Positions 25,240-34,106 of a stretch of DNA of 34,106 bases are shown here, in pieces. The notes beneath the pieces were generated by a model. The model saw only the letters and a program-made list of their open reading frames with translations. It searched no databases and was not told where the DNA came from. Location: positions 28,418-62,523 of the forward strand of contig JAUJOK010000032.1 in the NCBI GenBank assembly GCA_030447685.1, given 5' to 3'. This DNA comes from Armatimonadaceae bacterium (GTDB lineage: Bacteria; Armatimonadota; Armatimonadia; Armatimonadales; Armatimonadaceae). Position numbers and translations under genes: made by a program. How positions within the stretch are numbered: position 1 is the stretch's first letter; each line of letters starts with the position of its first letter.

Positions 25240-26729
25240 AAAAATCGATACGTGTTCCTGTCCTGGCGGCTGCGCTGGCGTCCTTCGGGGCGCTGCTGTC
25301 ACCGCCGCCGTTGGTCTCGGACACGACAACACCGGATAAAGTCATCGTGATCGAGGGGCGGCGCGGGCCGGAGGAGGCCGCCGTCAGCGCCTCCTCCCTG
25401 CGCTACCTCCCCTTCGATGTGCCGGAAGGCGTCACCCGCATCACGGTAAAAAAGGAGTTCGACCACGGGCCGGACCCGAATCAGCGCAGCACCGTAGACC
25501 TGGGCCTGTTCGACCCGCGCGGTTACGGGCCGGGAGGACCGGGCTTTCGCGGCTGGCAGGGCGGCATGCCCGGCGATCTTGTGCTGACCGGCGACTTTGC
25601 CACCAGTGAGCCTGCCTACTACCTGCCCGGCCCCATTCCCGCCGGGCGCTGGCACCTGGCCCAATGGTTTATCAAAAGCACGCCTGGGGGCCTCGGCTAT
25701 AAATACACCATCACGCTCTCGTTCAACGGCCCCCGACCGCCCGCGAAGATGCCCGACGTTCCGGTCTATGACCCCGGCGTGCTGAACCCGAGGGCCGGTT
25801 GGTACGCCGGGAACCTCCATGCCCACACACGCCATTCGGATGGGACGCGGCCTTTGGAGGAGTTAGCGGCGCGCAACAAAGCGGCGGGCTTCCACTTCCT
25901 GGCCGTGACCGACCATAATACGACGCGCCACCACTATCATTTCGCCGAAGCCGCCAAAGCGCATCCCGACCATCTGCTGCTGTTCGGCGATGAGTTTACG
26001 TCACCGTTCGGCCATGCCAACATCATCGGGCAGAAACCGGGGCACTGGTTCGACTTCCGGATCGACGGCGGGGACGGACGCCTTCCGGCTGTCCTTCGCG
26101 ACGCGCACCGGCAGGGCGCGGTCTTCATGATCAACCATCCCTTTGCGACCTGCACCACCTGCTCCTGGCGCTACCCGGAAAAGGAGTGGAAGGACGCGGA
26201 CGCCATTGAGGTATGGAACGGCGCGTGGACGCCGGAGGATCGCAAGGCCGTGGATTGGTGGGATGGGATGCTGAAGGCGGGGCGGCGTATTCATGCGCTC
26301 GGCGGCACCGATTACCATCGCGGCGAAGATGCGCTTGTTCCCGCCGTGCTCGTTCATGCGCCCCGCCTGTCAAAAACCGCCGTGATGGACTCTTTGCGGC
26401 GGGGCCGCGCCTTCCTGTCCGAGCGACCGGACGGGCCGAAACTGCTCCTGACCACACCCGGCGGCAGGGCGTTTCCTGGCGATACCGTGCGTCCCCACAA
26501 AGATAGTGTGGTTCCCATCGAGGTGCGAGTAACGGGCGGCAAAGGACTCGCCCTGCGCCTTGTCTGGGCCGCCTCCGAGATAAGCCTGCCGGTGGAAACA
26601 GACGACGCGACGCTGCGGCATGCGGTTCCGGCAGCGTCCGGCTCTTCCTACGTTCGCGCGGAACTGCTGCGTCCAAACGGCAGCGTCGTTGCCCTTACCA
26701 ATCCGCTTTACCTCGCACCCCCTCGCTGA
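25236..26729 (+). CDS. Exported CehA/McbA-family PHP metallohydrolase
   Basis: Of 497 residues, 1-25 form a Sec signal peptide (MKKSIRVPVLAAALASFG). Residues ~30-185 are a beta-rich N-terminal domain. The PHP-like domain follows: GNLHAHTRHSDGTRP, FHFLAVTDHNTTRHH, LLFGDEFTSPFGHANIIG, AVFMINHPFATC, AIEVWNGAW and IHALGGTDYHRGED, so all predicted metal ligands are present. A C-terminal beta domain (VVPIEVRVTGGKGLALRLVW) closes it. Relatives include carbaryl hydrolase CehA; physiological substrates are mostly unknown but phosphoesters are likely. ATG 25236 overlaps the pseudopilin 2 stop, making a two-gene operon. This is the first intact large gene after the indel-rich block. Confidence 0.9.
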   Translation: MKKSIRVPVLAAALASFGALLSPPPLVSDTTTPDKVIVIEGRRGPEEAAVSASSLRYLPFDVPEGVTRITVKKEFDHGPDPNQRSTVDLGLFDPRGYGPGGPGFRGWQGGMPGDLVLTGDFATSEPAYYLPGPIPAGRWHLAQWFIKSTPGGLGYKYTITLSFNGPRPPAKMPDVPVYDPGVLNPRAGWYAGNLHAHTRHSDGTRPLEELAARNKAAGFHFLAVTDHNTTRHHYHFAEAAKAHPDHLLLFGDEFTSPFGHANIIGQKPGHWFDFRIDGGDGRLPAVLRDAHRQGAVFMINHPFATCTTCSWRYPEKEWKDADAIEVWNGAWTPEDRKAVDWWDGMLKAGRRIHALGGTDYHRGEDALVPAVLVHAPRLSKTAVMDSLRRGRAFLSERPDGPKLLLTTPGGRAFPGDTVRPHKDSVVPIEVRVTGGKGLALRLVWAASEISLPVETDDATLRHAVPAASGSSYVRAELLRPNGSVVALTNPLYLAPPR

Positions 26730-26741
26730 GCAGGGATTCAC

Positions 26742-26771
26742 TTGCCCCTACAGGCTTTCTTCAGGTACAAC
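26742..26771 (+). promoter_or_regulatory. Weak promoter candidate before the threonine-synthase-like gene
   Basis: TTGCCC, an 18-nt spacer, then TACAAC, about 30 nt before ATG 26802, which has its own GGAGG. It lies in the only gap (72 nt) after the CehA gene. Confidence 0.35.
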
Positions 26772-26801
26772 GCGTGGAAAGTAACAAGAGCGGAGGCGTG
26801 A

Positions 26802-28010
<1,209 letters not shown>

Positions 28011-28053
28011 TCCAGTCTTTGCCAAAATTTCCCCTAAAGAACGCGGCGACGTG

Positions 28054-28098
28054 AGCCAACCATTATCTAAACACGTTTCCCCGGTGGCTGCCTTTTTT
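28054..28098 (+). terminator. Possible intrinsic terminator after the threonine-synthase-like gene
   Basis: AGCCAACC (28054-28061) can pair with GGTGGCT (28083-28089), leaving one bulged base, and TTTTTT follows at 28093-28098. The loop is long (21 nt), though AAAC and GTTT inside it could pair. Confidence 0.35.
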
Positions 28099-28165
28099 GT
28101 TGCCTTCCCCATCCAAAGGTGTTCGGGCAAGCCCTGTTCATGTTGACGTGTTTGGAGGAAGTTAG

Positions 28166-29932
28166 GTGGATTTCAATCGGCGCAAGCCTTCTATTCGTCC
28201 CGCTCTGAGCACTTTGGGCCATCGTACAACGCGCCGACTGCTTCCTACGGCGCTTCTGTGTTCGACAATCCTCGGTCTGCTGTCCTTCACCCCCTTGCCT
28301 GCCCGCTCCGGCGAGCCTTCCGACAAAAGCGACCGGTTCGTGCAGCGAAGGCTTGGCCGGAATCCGATGTCCGGCTGGTCTTCCGTCATCGTCCGCGTCG
28401 GGGGCGATCTCACGCCCGCGCACAAAAGCCGGATCCGATCATTGGGCGGGTATGTGTACCGGCACCTGCCCGTCATCGGGGCGGCTGCGGTGCGCGTGCC
28501 GAGCAGGAACCTGTCCCGCCTGGCCGCCCTGCCCTTTGTTCAGCGGCTGTCAGCGGATGCGGTTGTCGAGAAGAGTGACGAGTTCACGGTCGGCTCCAGC
28601 GGCGCGGACGTTGCCTTCAGCCAGCACCACCTTACCGGCAGGGGTATCGCCGTCGCCGTCATCGACAGCGGCGTGCGATTCTCTCACGAGGACCTCCGCG
28701 ACGACGTTACCGGAAAGCCCCGCACGCTCGCCAGCGTCAACTTTTCACCCGACGCGAATACGGCGGATGATCTCTGCGGTCATGGAACCCATGTCGCGGG
28801 CATTATCGCCGGAAACGGCAGCGCATCCACCGGCGACAAATACTATAGGACGTTTTACGGGATCGCGCGGCGCGCGAACCTTGTCAACCTCCGCGTCCTC
28901 GATGCCAACGGTCAGGGGGCGGTAAGCAACGTCGTCAGGGCTATCCAGTGGGCCATCGACAACCGGTCCGCGTACAACATTCGCGTTATTAACCTTTCCC
29001 TCGGTCATCCCGTCGGCGAAAGCTACACGACAGACCCTCTGTGCCTGGCTGTGGAAAAGGCGTACCAGGCAGGTATCGTTGTCGTTACGGCGGCAGGCAA
29101 CCGTGGGCGTCTCGCCGACAGCACAAGCCTGCTTCGTAACAACGAGGGGTATGGCACGGCCTACGCTTCCATCCAGTCGCCCGCTAACAGTCCGTACACT
29201 GTCACGGTCGGCGCTATGAAAGCCACAGGCAGCGGACGCGACTCGGACCGGATCGCGACGTACAGCGGTCGTGGTCCGACCCGGCTTGATTTCGTGCTCA
29301 AGCCCGATATCGTCGCGCCGGGGAACCGGGTCATTTCTACCAACGCCAACAACAGCTACCTGGACCGGACGTACCCTGATAATGTGCTGAAAGCTTCCGA
29401 GTACAGCAGTAACGGAAACGACAACAGCGCCGCCAAATATCTGCGGCTGTCCGGCACATCGATGGCCGCGCCCGTGGTCGCCGGTGCGGTGGCCCTGCTG
29501 CTGGAAGCCGATTCCGCGCTGTCCCCCGACACGGTCAAAGCCCGGCTGATGGTCTCGGCGGACAAAATCTGGGGCATCGGCAACGGGAGCACCGACCCGT
29601 TAACCTACGGCGCGGGCTACCTGAACATACCGGCGGCCCTGCGCTGTCCCCTTGTCGCGACACGGCCCGCCGTAAGCCCCACGCTTTCCCGAGGTCTTTT
29701 GGGGGGCGTCTACATCCAGACGCAGGGCGTGCTCTGGGGCGACAGCGGTGTGTGGGGCACCGGGATAGGCAGTTTTGCCGGAGTGTACGGCAGCCAGGTG
29801 CTCTGGGGTGAAGACGAACTGTCCGACAGCCAGGTACTGTGGGGGGAAAGTGTCTGGGCGGATCAAGTGCTCTGGGGTGAAGACTCAAGCTCGGCTGACC
29901 TTTCCGCCGCCGCCATTTACGGTGAGAAATGA
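28166..29932 (+). CDS. Secreted subtilisin-like serine protease (S8) with C-terminal VLWGE repeats
   Basis: Of 588 residues, ~1-48 form a long basic signal peptide. Residues ~55-138 form an inhibitor I9-type prodomain (SSVIVRVGGDLTPAHKSRI, AAAVRVPSRNLSRLAALPFV). The catalytic triad is Asp167 (VAVIDSGV), His206 (CGHGTHVAG) and Ser432 (LSGTSMAAP), with oxyanion Asn312 (AAGNRG). After the protease fold ends (~495) come GVLWGD (521-526) and QVLWGE at 544-549, 556-561 and 567-572. Similar WGD/WGE repeats occur at the C-terminus of subtilases in Acidobacteria and Armatimonadota (from memory); their role is unknown. GTG 28166 has GGAGGA upstream. The protease should act outside the cell after prodomain removal. 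Confidence 0.93.
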   Translation: MDFNRRKPSIRPALSTLGHRTTRRLLPTALLCSTILGLLSFTPLPARSGEPSDKSDRFVQRRLGRNPMSGWSSVIVRVGGDLTPAHKSRIRSLGGYVYRHLPVIGAAAVRVPSRNLSRLAALPFVQRLSADAVVEKSDEFTVGSSGADVAFSQHHLTGRGIAVAVIDSGVRFSHEDLRDDVTGKPRTLASVNFSPDANTADDLCGHGTHVAGIIAGNGSASTGDKYYRTFYGIARRANLVNLRVLDANGQGAVSNVVRAIQWAIDNRSAYNIRVINLSLGHPVGESYTTDPLCLAVEKAYQAGIVVVTAAGNRGRLADSTSLLRNNEGYGTAYASIQSPANSPYTVTVGAMKATGSGRDSDRIATYSGRGPTRLDFVLKPDIVAPGNRVISTNANNSYLDRTYPDNVLKASEYSSNGNDNSAAKYLRLSGTSMAAPVVAGAVALLLEADSALSPDTVKARLMVSADKIWGIGNGSTDPLTYGAGYLNIPAALRCPLVATRPAVSPTLSRGLLGGVYIQTQGVLWGDSGVWGTGIGSFAGVYGSQVLWGEDELSDSQVLWGESVWADQVLWGEDSSSADLSAAAIYGEK

Positions 29933-29951
29933 TCCACGACGGTTTTCGGTG

Positions 29952-29999
29952 GCAGGGCCGCCTTTCCGGCGCAGCAAGCCTGCCGCCGGGCGGCCCTGC
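29952..29999 (+). terminator. Strong 11-bp hairpin after the subtilase gene
   Basis: GCAGGGCCGCC (29952-29962) and GGCGGCCCTGC (29989-29999) are perfect arms around a 26-nt loop that can itself partly pair (GGCG with GCCG). Flanking CCACG and CGTGG-like bases may extend the stem. There is no T-run, so it may end or protect transcripts rather than be a classic intrinsic terminator. Confidence 0.5.
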
Positions 30000-30083
30000 G
30001 GGTCCAACCGTGGTCCGAAGATAGAGGGGATATAGTAGTTGTACCTGTCGCTCCGCTCGTCTTTGATGTTGAGGCGTTGTACC

Positions 30084-31646
30084 GTGAATAAGCTGCCCCA
30101 CAATGCTCGGGTGTTCGTGTGGATAGTCTGGGGGCTTGGCATCGCATCGCTTGTTCTGGCCGGCCTCGTCCCCCAGCGCACAGTTGCCCCGGCGAAGGCG
30201 TGGGAACTGGGTCTGTTGATTCTGCTGGGCATCCTTGCCGGTGGAACCAAGATCCGGCTGACACCGCGCAAGACGGCAGAAAGCATGGGCTTGCTGTCGC
30301 TGGGATTCGCGCTCATTTTTGCGGCGCTTCTGCGCCTCGGCCCGACGGCGGCCTTATGGGTGGGCGGGGCCAGCACCCTTGCAAGCTGTCTCTTTCCCAG
30401 GCGCCAGCCGTTCCACCAGATACTGTTCAACCTGGCGCTGAACGTCATTGCGACATTTACGACGGGCCAGGTGTTTCTGCTGATCAACGGGGGCACCCTC
30501 GAACTGCACCCGGTCGGTTCTTTGCTGGCCGTGATGCTTTCCAGCTTCACCTTTTTCCTCATCAGTACCGGAGCGGTTGCCGCCGCTGTCGCTCTGTCTA
30601 CCGATCAAAACCCGCCGCGTCTCTGGCGGGACTCCTTTCTGTGGACCGCGCCGAGCTACTTCGCGAGCGCCAGTGCGGGCACCCTGGCAATTCTGATCCT
30701 GGGACGGCATGTGGGAACGGTCCTGCTGTTTGTTACGCCGGTTGCCTGCCTCACCTATCTCTCCTATACACTGCAGGCACGCAGTGTGGAAGAAAAACAG
30801 CACCACATTGAGGAGCTGGAAGTGAATCAGGCGCAGCTTTCTTCCGCTCTGGAACGGGAGCACCGAATTGCGGAGGCGCTGCAGCGCGCGCTGTTGATCC
30901 ATATCGAAGAAAGAGATTTTCCCGGTCTTGACGTTGCGTCTATCTATGAACCCGCATTGAACGAGGCATTGGTCGGCGGGGACTTTTTCGATGTGTTCTC
31001 ACTGCCGGGCGGCGAAACGGCTTTTGTCGTTGGCGATGTGTCCGGCAAAGGGCTTGCGGCTGCGACACGAACGGCGGAGATAAAATTTGTTTTGCGTGGC
31101 TACCTGCGGGACGATTCTAACCCGGCATGTGCGCTGGAGCGCTTGAATCGGTATGTCCATAATGCGCGCCAACTGGATGGTGAGGACACACCGGGCTTCA
31201 TCGCCCTTTCGCTGATTGTGGTGGACGCACGCTGCGAGGCGATACGGATGGCCGCCGCCGGTGCTGAGCCGCCCCTTGCGCTGCGTACCGGCGGCGAGAC
31301 CCTGGTGCTGGACCGTGGCGGGATGGTGCTGGGTGTGGACAGCGAATGCGCGTATGACCTGACCGCGCTGCCTTTCGCCGAGGGGGACACCTTTTTGATG
31401 TTCACCGACGGTTTTACGGAAGTGCGAAAAGAAAGCGTCTGGTTGGGGTACGAGGGTTTTACACAGCTTGTGGAGCAATCTGCCAGCGCGCGACCGGCGC
31501 GGAAGGCAGCCGACGCGATTCTGGAACAGGTCCGCACCTTCTCCGGGGGCGAACTCCAGGACGATGCCTGCCTCCTGATGGTTCACCGGCCAGCGCCCGT
31601 GGAGCCGTGTTCACTTCATCAAAGACCCGCCCTAACGCACGCTTGA
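30084..31646 (+). CDS. RsbU/SpoIIE-type serine phosphatase with N-terminal membrane sensor
   Basis: The 520-residue protein begins with about eight hydrophobic helices (to ~residue 230; for example FVWIVWGLGIASLVLAGLV, LAVMLSSFTFFLISTGAVAA). A coiled-coil follows (~233-275; EEKQHHIEELEVNQAQLSSA), then a PP2C-type phosphatase domain. Metal-binding motifs are intact: GGDFFDVF (~298), VVGDVSGKGLAAA (~315), MFTDGFTEVRKE and LQDDACLLMV. Such proteins dephosphorylate anti-anti-sigma factors to control stress sigma factors; no partner gene is adjacent. An open frame reaches TTG 30039, but GTG 30084 with TGAGG 9 nt upstream is preferred. The signal sensed is unknown. Confidence 0.9.
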   Translation: MNKLPHNARVFVWIVWGLGIASLVLAGLVPQRTVAPAKAWELGLLILLGILAGGTKIRLTPRKTAESMGLLSLGFALIFAALLRLGPTAALWVGGASTLASCLFPRRQPFHQILFNLALNVIATFTTGQVFLLINGGTLELHPVGSLLAVMLSSFTFFLISTGAVAAAVALSTDQNPPRLWRDSFLWTAPSYFASASAGTLAILILGRHVGTVLLFVTPVACLTYLSYTLQARSVEEKQHHIEELEVNQAQLSSALEREHRIAEALQRALLIHIEERDFPGLDVASIYEPALNEALVGGDFFDVFSLPGGETAFVVGDVSGKGLAAATRTAEIKFVLRGYLRDDSNPACALERLNRYVHNARQLDGEDTPGFIALSLIVVDARCEAIRMAAAGAEPPLALRTGGETLVLDRGGMVLGVDSECAYDLTALPFAEGDTFLMFTDGFTEVRKESVWLGYEGFTQLVEQSASARPARKAADAILEQVRTFSGGELQDDACLLMVHRPAPVEPCSLHQRPALTHA

Positions 31647-31689
31647 CCCCGTCCCGGACTGGCTGCGCCGCGAAAGTCGATTCCTCATC

Positions 31690-31718
31690 TCGACAAGTTC
31701 TGCACCGATCTGTATAAT
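31690..31718 (+). promoter_or_regulatory. Sigma70 promoter for the metallophosphoesterase-PQQ gene
   Basis: TCGACA (one mismatch to the -35 consensus), a 17-nt spacer, and TATAAT, followed by ~26 nt including a GGGAG ribosome site before ATG 31745. Confidence 0.72.
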
Positions 31719-31744
31719 GGGCCAAACCTATTCACGGGAGAAAC

Positions 31745-33814
31745 ATGGTGAATCGCTCCTTCCGACTCCTCGCCCTGCTTATCGGGATGCTCTGCGCGAC
31801 GCTGCCCGCCCGCGCCGACTTTTCCTTCGTCCACATCACCGACACGCACGTCACCGCAACGGATCAGCCGGACTCGAACGCGGATAAGAACGCCGTGCTG
31901 CTGCGGGAAATAAACGCGCTGCGCCGCAAGCCCGCCTTCGCCGTCCTGACGGGAGACGTTGTCGAGGTCGGAACCGACGCCGAGTACGGCATATACCGTA
32001 AAATGCGGGATATTCTTTCGATTCCCCTTTACGCCGCGCCGGGCAATCATGATGTCCGCTGGAACCCGCGCGGCAAGGAGGGCTACACGCTGGGGACGCA
32101 GCAGCCTCTGTACCAGTCCTGGAACCGCGAAAACGTCCACTTCATCCTGCTCGACTCGACGGTTCTGCTTCAGCACTGGGGGCATATGCACCAGGCCATG
32201 CTCGATTGGTTAAAAGCGGACCTGGAAAAAGTGGGACCGAACCGCCCCGTCATCATCGGCTTTCACCATTGGATTGGCCGGGAAGCCGTTCAGGTGGACA
32301 ACGAAGCCGCGCTGCGTCAAATCCTGTTCCCGTACAACGTCCGCCTGTTTCTCATCGGGCACGGCCATTCCGACATTCAGTGGAGCGTGAACGGCGTTCC
32401 CGCCATCATGGCGAAGGGACTGTACCAGGGTTCGTACAACCTGATAGAAGTAGGCGGCGGGCAGATTCGGGTGCTGCGCCGGACGGAAGAAAGCAAAGCG
32501 CCGAACATTGAGGTGATCTCCGTCCCGCTCCTGCGTCCGGCCACACCGGCTTGGTCCGCCGATGTGCAGATCGAAAACGGACGGGGGACAGTGCTGGCGC
32601 GGCGCGGCGATCTGCCCGAAGACGCCCGGCTGGCGTATCGCGTCAATAACGGGCCGTATCGCCCGATGACGGCGCAGGGCGAGGGCTGGACCGCCGACCT
32701 GGAGATGAGCACGATCATCCCTGGCGAGCATGTGGTGACGGTTCAGGCGACCCAGGTGGATGGGCGGGCGTACCAGCTTCCGATCAACCTGACGCTCACG
32801 GCTCCGGGGGCGCCCCGGCCTGCCTGGACGGCGAACGTCGGCGGCGCTGTGCAGTCGCGATTGGTGCGCGGCGCGGACGGTTCGCTCTACGTTTCCACCA
32901 TGGGCGGCGACCTGGTCGCGCTGGACGCCTCGACAGGCCGTGAGCGGTGGCGCGTCCGCACCGGCGGTGCTGTCTTTTCCACGCCGCACATCGATAACGG
33001 CACCGTCTACTTCGGCTCCGCCGATCACCATGTCTACGCCGTGGATGCTGCGACCGGGGCCTTGAAATGGAAGACGAAGACAGGCGGCGCGGTATTCGCC
33101 GGGGCCAGCACGGCGCAGGGCGTCGTCTGTATCGCCTCCGTGGACACCAACGTCTACGGCCTGGATGCGGCCACCGGCGCGGTTCTGTGGACGGCCAAGG
33201 GCGAGGGAATGTACCAGAGCAAGGCGGCGACGGACGGCGAACGCTTCTTTGTCGGGGGCTGGGACAACTTTTTCCGCGCCTTTGACGTGAAGACCGGCAA
33301 GGAAGTCTGGCGCAACAAATTCGGCGAGAGCTTCTACTATTCGCCCGCCATCGGCTCGCCAACGGTCGGCGGCGGCAAGGTCTATGTCACCTCCAACGAT
33401 GGCAAGCTGCATGCGATGGATGCCGCCACCGGGCGCATCGTCTGGGAGGTTCCCGGCCCGTCCCTGGGCTATTCCGGCCCGCTGTTCCGCGAAGGGCGTA
33501 TTTATAACGCCTCGCTGACACCCACAGGCCGTGTCTTCGCCTTCGACGCCGAAACCGGCAAGCAGGTATGGGAAACGCCCACCGGTTCCGTCATCTATGA
33601 CTCGTCGGCGGCGTGGGGCGGCGGCAATATCTACGTCGGCTCCGTGGACGGCACCTTTTCCGCCCTGCGCGCCACGGACGGAACCCGCGTGTGGCAGTAC
33701 CGGCTCGGACCCGGTCATGTTCTCGCCTCGCCCGCCACCGATGAAAGCCGCGTCTATATCGCCTCCCTGAGCGGCCAGGTAACCGCCCTTCCCTTGGACC
33801 CAGGCCGTCGGTGA
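31745..33814 (+). CDS. Exported metallophosphoesterase fused to a PQQ-type beta-propeller
   Basis: Of 689 residues, 1-24 are a Sec signal peptide. The calcineurin-like domain (~26-250) has an intact metal site: Asp33 and His35 (ITDTHV), Asp71 (GDVV), Asn101-His102 (PGNHD), His174 (GFHHW), and His206 and His208 (GHGHSD). Residues ~265-355 form a beta-sandwich-like linker (YRVNNGPYRPMTAQGEGWTA). Residues ~365-685 contain at least seven PQQ-like repeats (VALDASTGRERWRV, VYAVDAATGALKWK, VYGLDAATGAVLW, FRAFDVKTGKEVWR, LHAMDAATGRIVW, VFAFDAETGKQVWE), a BamB-like propeller without signs of redox cofactor binding. It probably hydrolyses a phosphoester in the periplasm. Its stop overlaps the next GTG. 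Confidence 0.92.
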   Translation: MVNRSFRLLALLIGMLCATLPARADFSFVHITDTHVTATDQPDSNADKNAVLLREINALRRKPAFAVLTGDVVEVGTDAEYGIYRKMRDILSIPLYAAPGNHDVRWNPRGKEGYTLGTQQPLYQSWNRENVHFILLDSTVLLQHWGHMHQAMLDWLKADLEKVGPNRPVIIGFHHWIGREAVQVDNEAALRQILFPYNVRLFLIGHGHSDIQWSVNGVPAIMAKGLYQGSYNLIEVGGGQIRVLRRTEESKAPNIEVISVPLLRPATPAWSADVQIENGRGTVLARRGDLPEDARLAYRVNNGPYRPMTAQGEGWTADLEMSTIIPGEHVVTVQATQVDGRAYQLPINLTLTAPGAPRPAWTANVGGAVQSRLVRGADGSLYVSTMGGDLVALDASTGRERWRVRTGGAVFSTPHIDNGTVYFGSADHHVYAVDAATGALKWKTKTGGAVFAGASTAQGVVCIASVDTNVYGLDAATGAVLWTAKGEGMYQSKAATDGERFFVGGWDNFFRAFDVKTGKEVWRNKFGESFYYSPAIGSPTVGGGKVYVTSNDGKLHAMDAATGRIVWEVPGPSLGYSGPLFREGRIYNASLTPTGRVFAFDAETGKQVWETPTGSVIYDSSAAWGGGNIYVGSVDGTFSALRATDGTRVWQYRLGPGHVLASPATDESRVYIASLSGQVTALPLDPGRR

Positions 33815-34106
33815 CGCGCCGCTCACTGATCCAGTCCGCGGGACTGCTGACAGGTTCCTTTGCGGGGTCAAGGCCGTTCGCGCCCCAGCCCCGCAAAGGC
33901 GTCGCGCGGGATGGGCACCGTCTGACGCCGCGCGTACTCGTTTTGAACTATGATCCGATTATCGAAGCCGAGGGCGGAAAGCGGCTGAACGCCCTTCTGG
34001 GATTCCGCGATCAGCGCTACTTATTCGACGGTTATATCGCCGATGTCGCCGCCTGCTCCGGCGGGGTTGTGCCGTATCAAGGGCTCGAGTGGCGCGACCG
34101 GGACAT
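33811..34106 (+). CDS. Tat-exported protein of unknown function, cut by the window end
   Basis: GTG 33811 overlaps the preceding stop as GTGA. TRRSLIQSAGLLTGSF is a twin-arginine-like signal. The mature part starts RVLVLNYDPIIEAEGGKRLN, LLGFRDQRYLFDGYIADVAA and continues past base 34106; 98 codons are visible. The VLNYDPII..GGKRL pattern recalls uncharacterised secreted proteins of Planctomycetes and Chloroflexi (from memory). Coupling to the metallophosphoesterase-PQQ gene suggests a joint periplasmic role. Confidence 0.7.
   Translation, partial: MTRRSLIQSAGLLTGSFAGSRPFAPQPRKGVARDGHRLTPRVLVLNYDPIIEAEGGKRLNALLGFRDQRYLFDGYIADVAACSGGVVPYQGLEWRDRD

Overview
The window is GC-rich, densely coding bacterial chromosome, most likely from a diderm member of Armatimonadota. 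The main clue is a pair of DUF1559-type pseudopilins whose N-termini (FTLIELLVVIAIIAIL followed by ILFPVFAQARAKAR) are the form typical of that phylum. Secreted Tat/Sec phosphoesterases, an Mla lipid-transport set with a long MlaD, and GTG/TTG starts fit this. The assignment is inference from sequence style; no rRNA or other taxonomic marker is present, and I saw no tRNA, CRISPR array or phage module.

Layout. (1) 105-5056, plus strand: a tightly packed housekeeping operon (membrane PIN-TRAM protein, fused IspDF, long-form hibernation factor, a phosphofructokinase with PPi-type residues, a small unknown protein, a secreted thermonuclease). (2) 5060-14134, minus strand: nine genes with gaps of at most 36 nt, read from a good sigma70 promoter at 14171-14199: ilvE, mlaE, mlaF, mlaD, rplI, dnaB, purD, purB and a membrane zinc-ribbon protein. 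dnaB carries an in-frame TAG between its two domains. (3) 14254-24.7 kb: Sua5/TsaC, a small unknown protein, an HI0933-type flavoprotein, two FKBP isomerases, a WalJ-like metallo-beta-lactamase protein, a PHP phosphoesterase, a small biotinyl-like protein, then two pseudopilin/phosphoesterase modules. Nearly every larger gene here is broken by one or more single-base indels (about 35 in all), while the 14 kb before and 9 kb after have none. This looks like a poorly corrected stretch of assembly rather than decay. (4) 25.2-34.1 kb, intact: CehA/PHP protein, threonine-synthase-like enzyme, subtilase with C-terminal VLWGE repeats, RsbU-type phosphatase with membrane sensor, a metallophosphoesterase fused to a PQQ propeller, and the start of a Tat-exported protein.

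Most interesting: two operons (21.0-24.26 kb and 24.28-26.73 kb) share one plan. Each begins with two CTTAAC-like boxes in an 8-3-8 arrangement, resembling the cyanobacterial Pho box, exactly 8 nt before a -10 hexamer; next comes a DUF1559 pseudopilin whose stop codon overlaps the start of an exported phosphoesterase (5'-nucleotidase plus degenerate metallophosphoesterase, or a CehA/PHP protein). I propose a phosphate-starvation-controlled pseudopilin/phosphoesterase system. A minimal MlaEFD set whose MlaD appears to end in an outer-membrane-type domain is a second point of interest.
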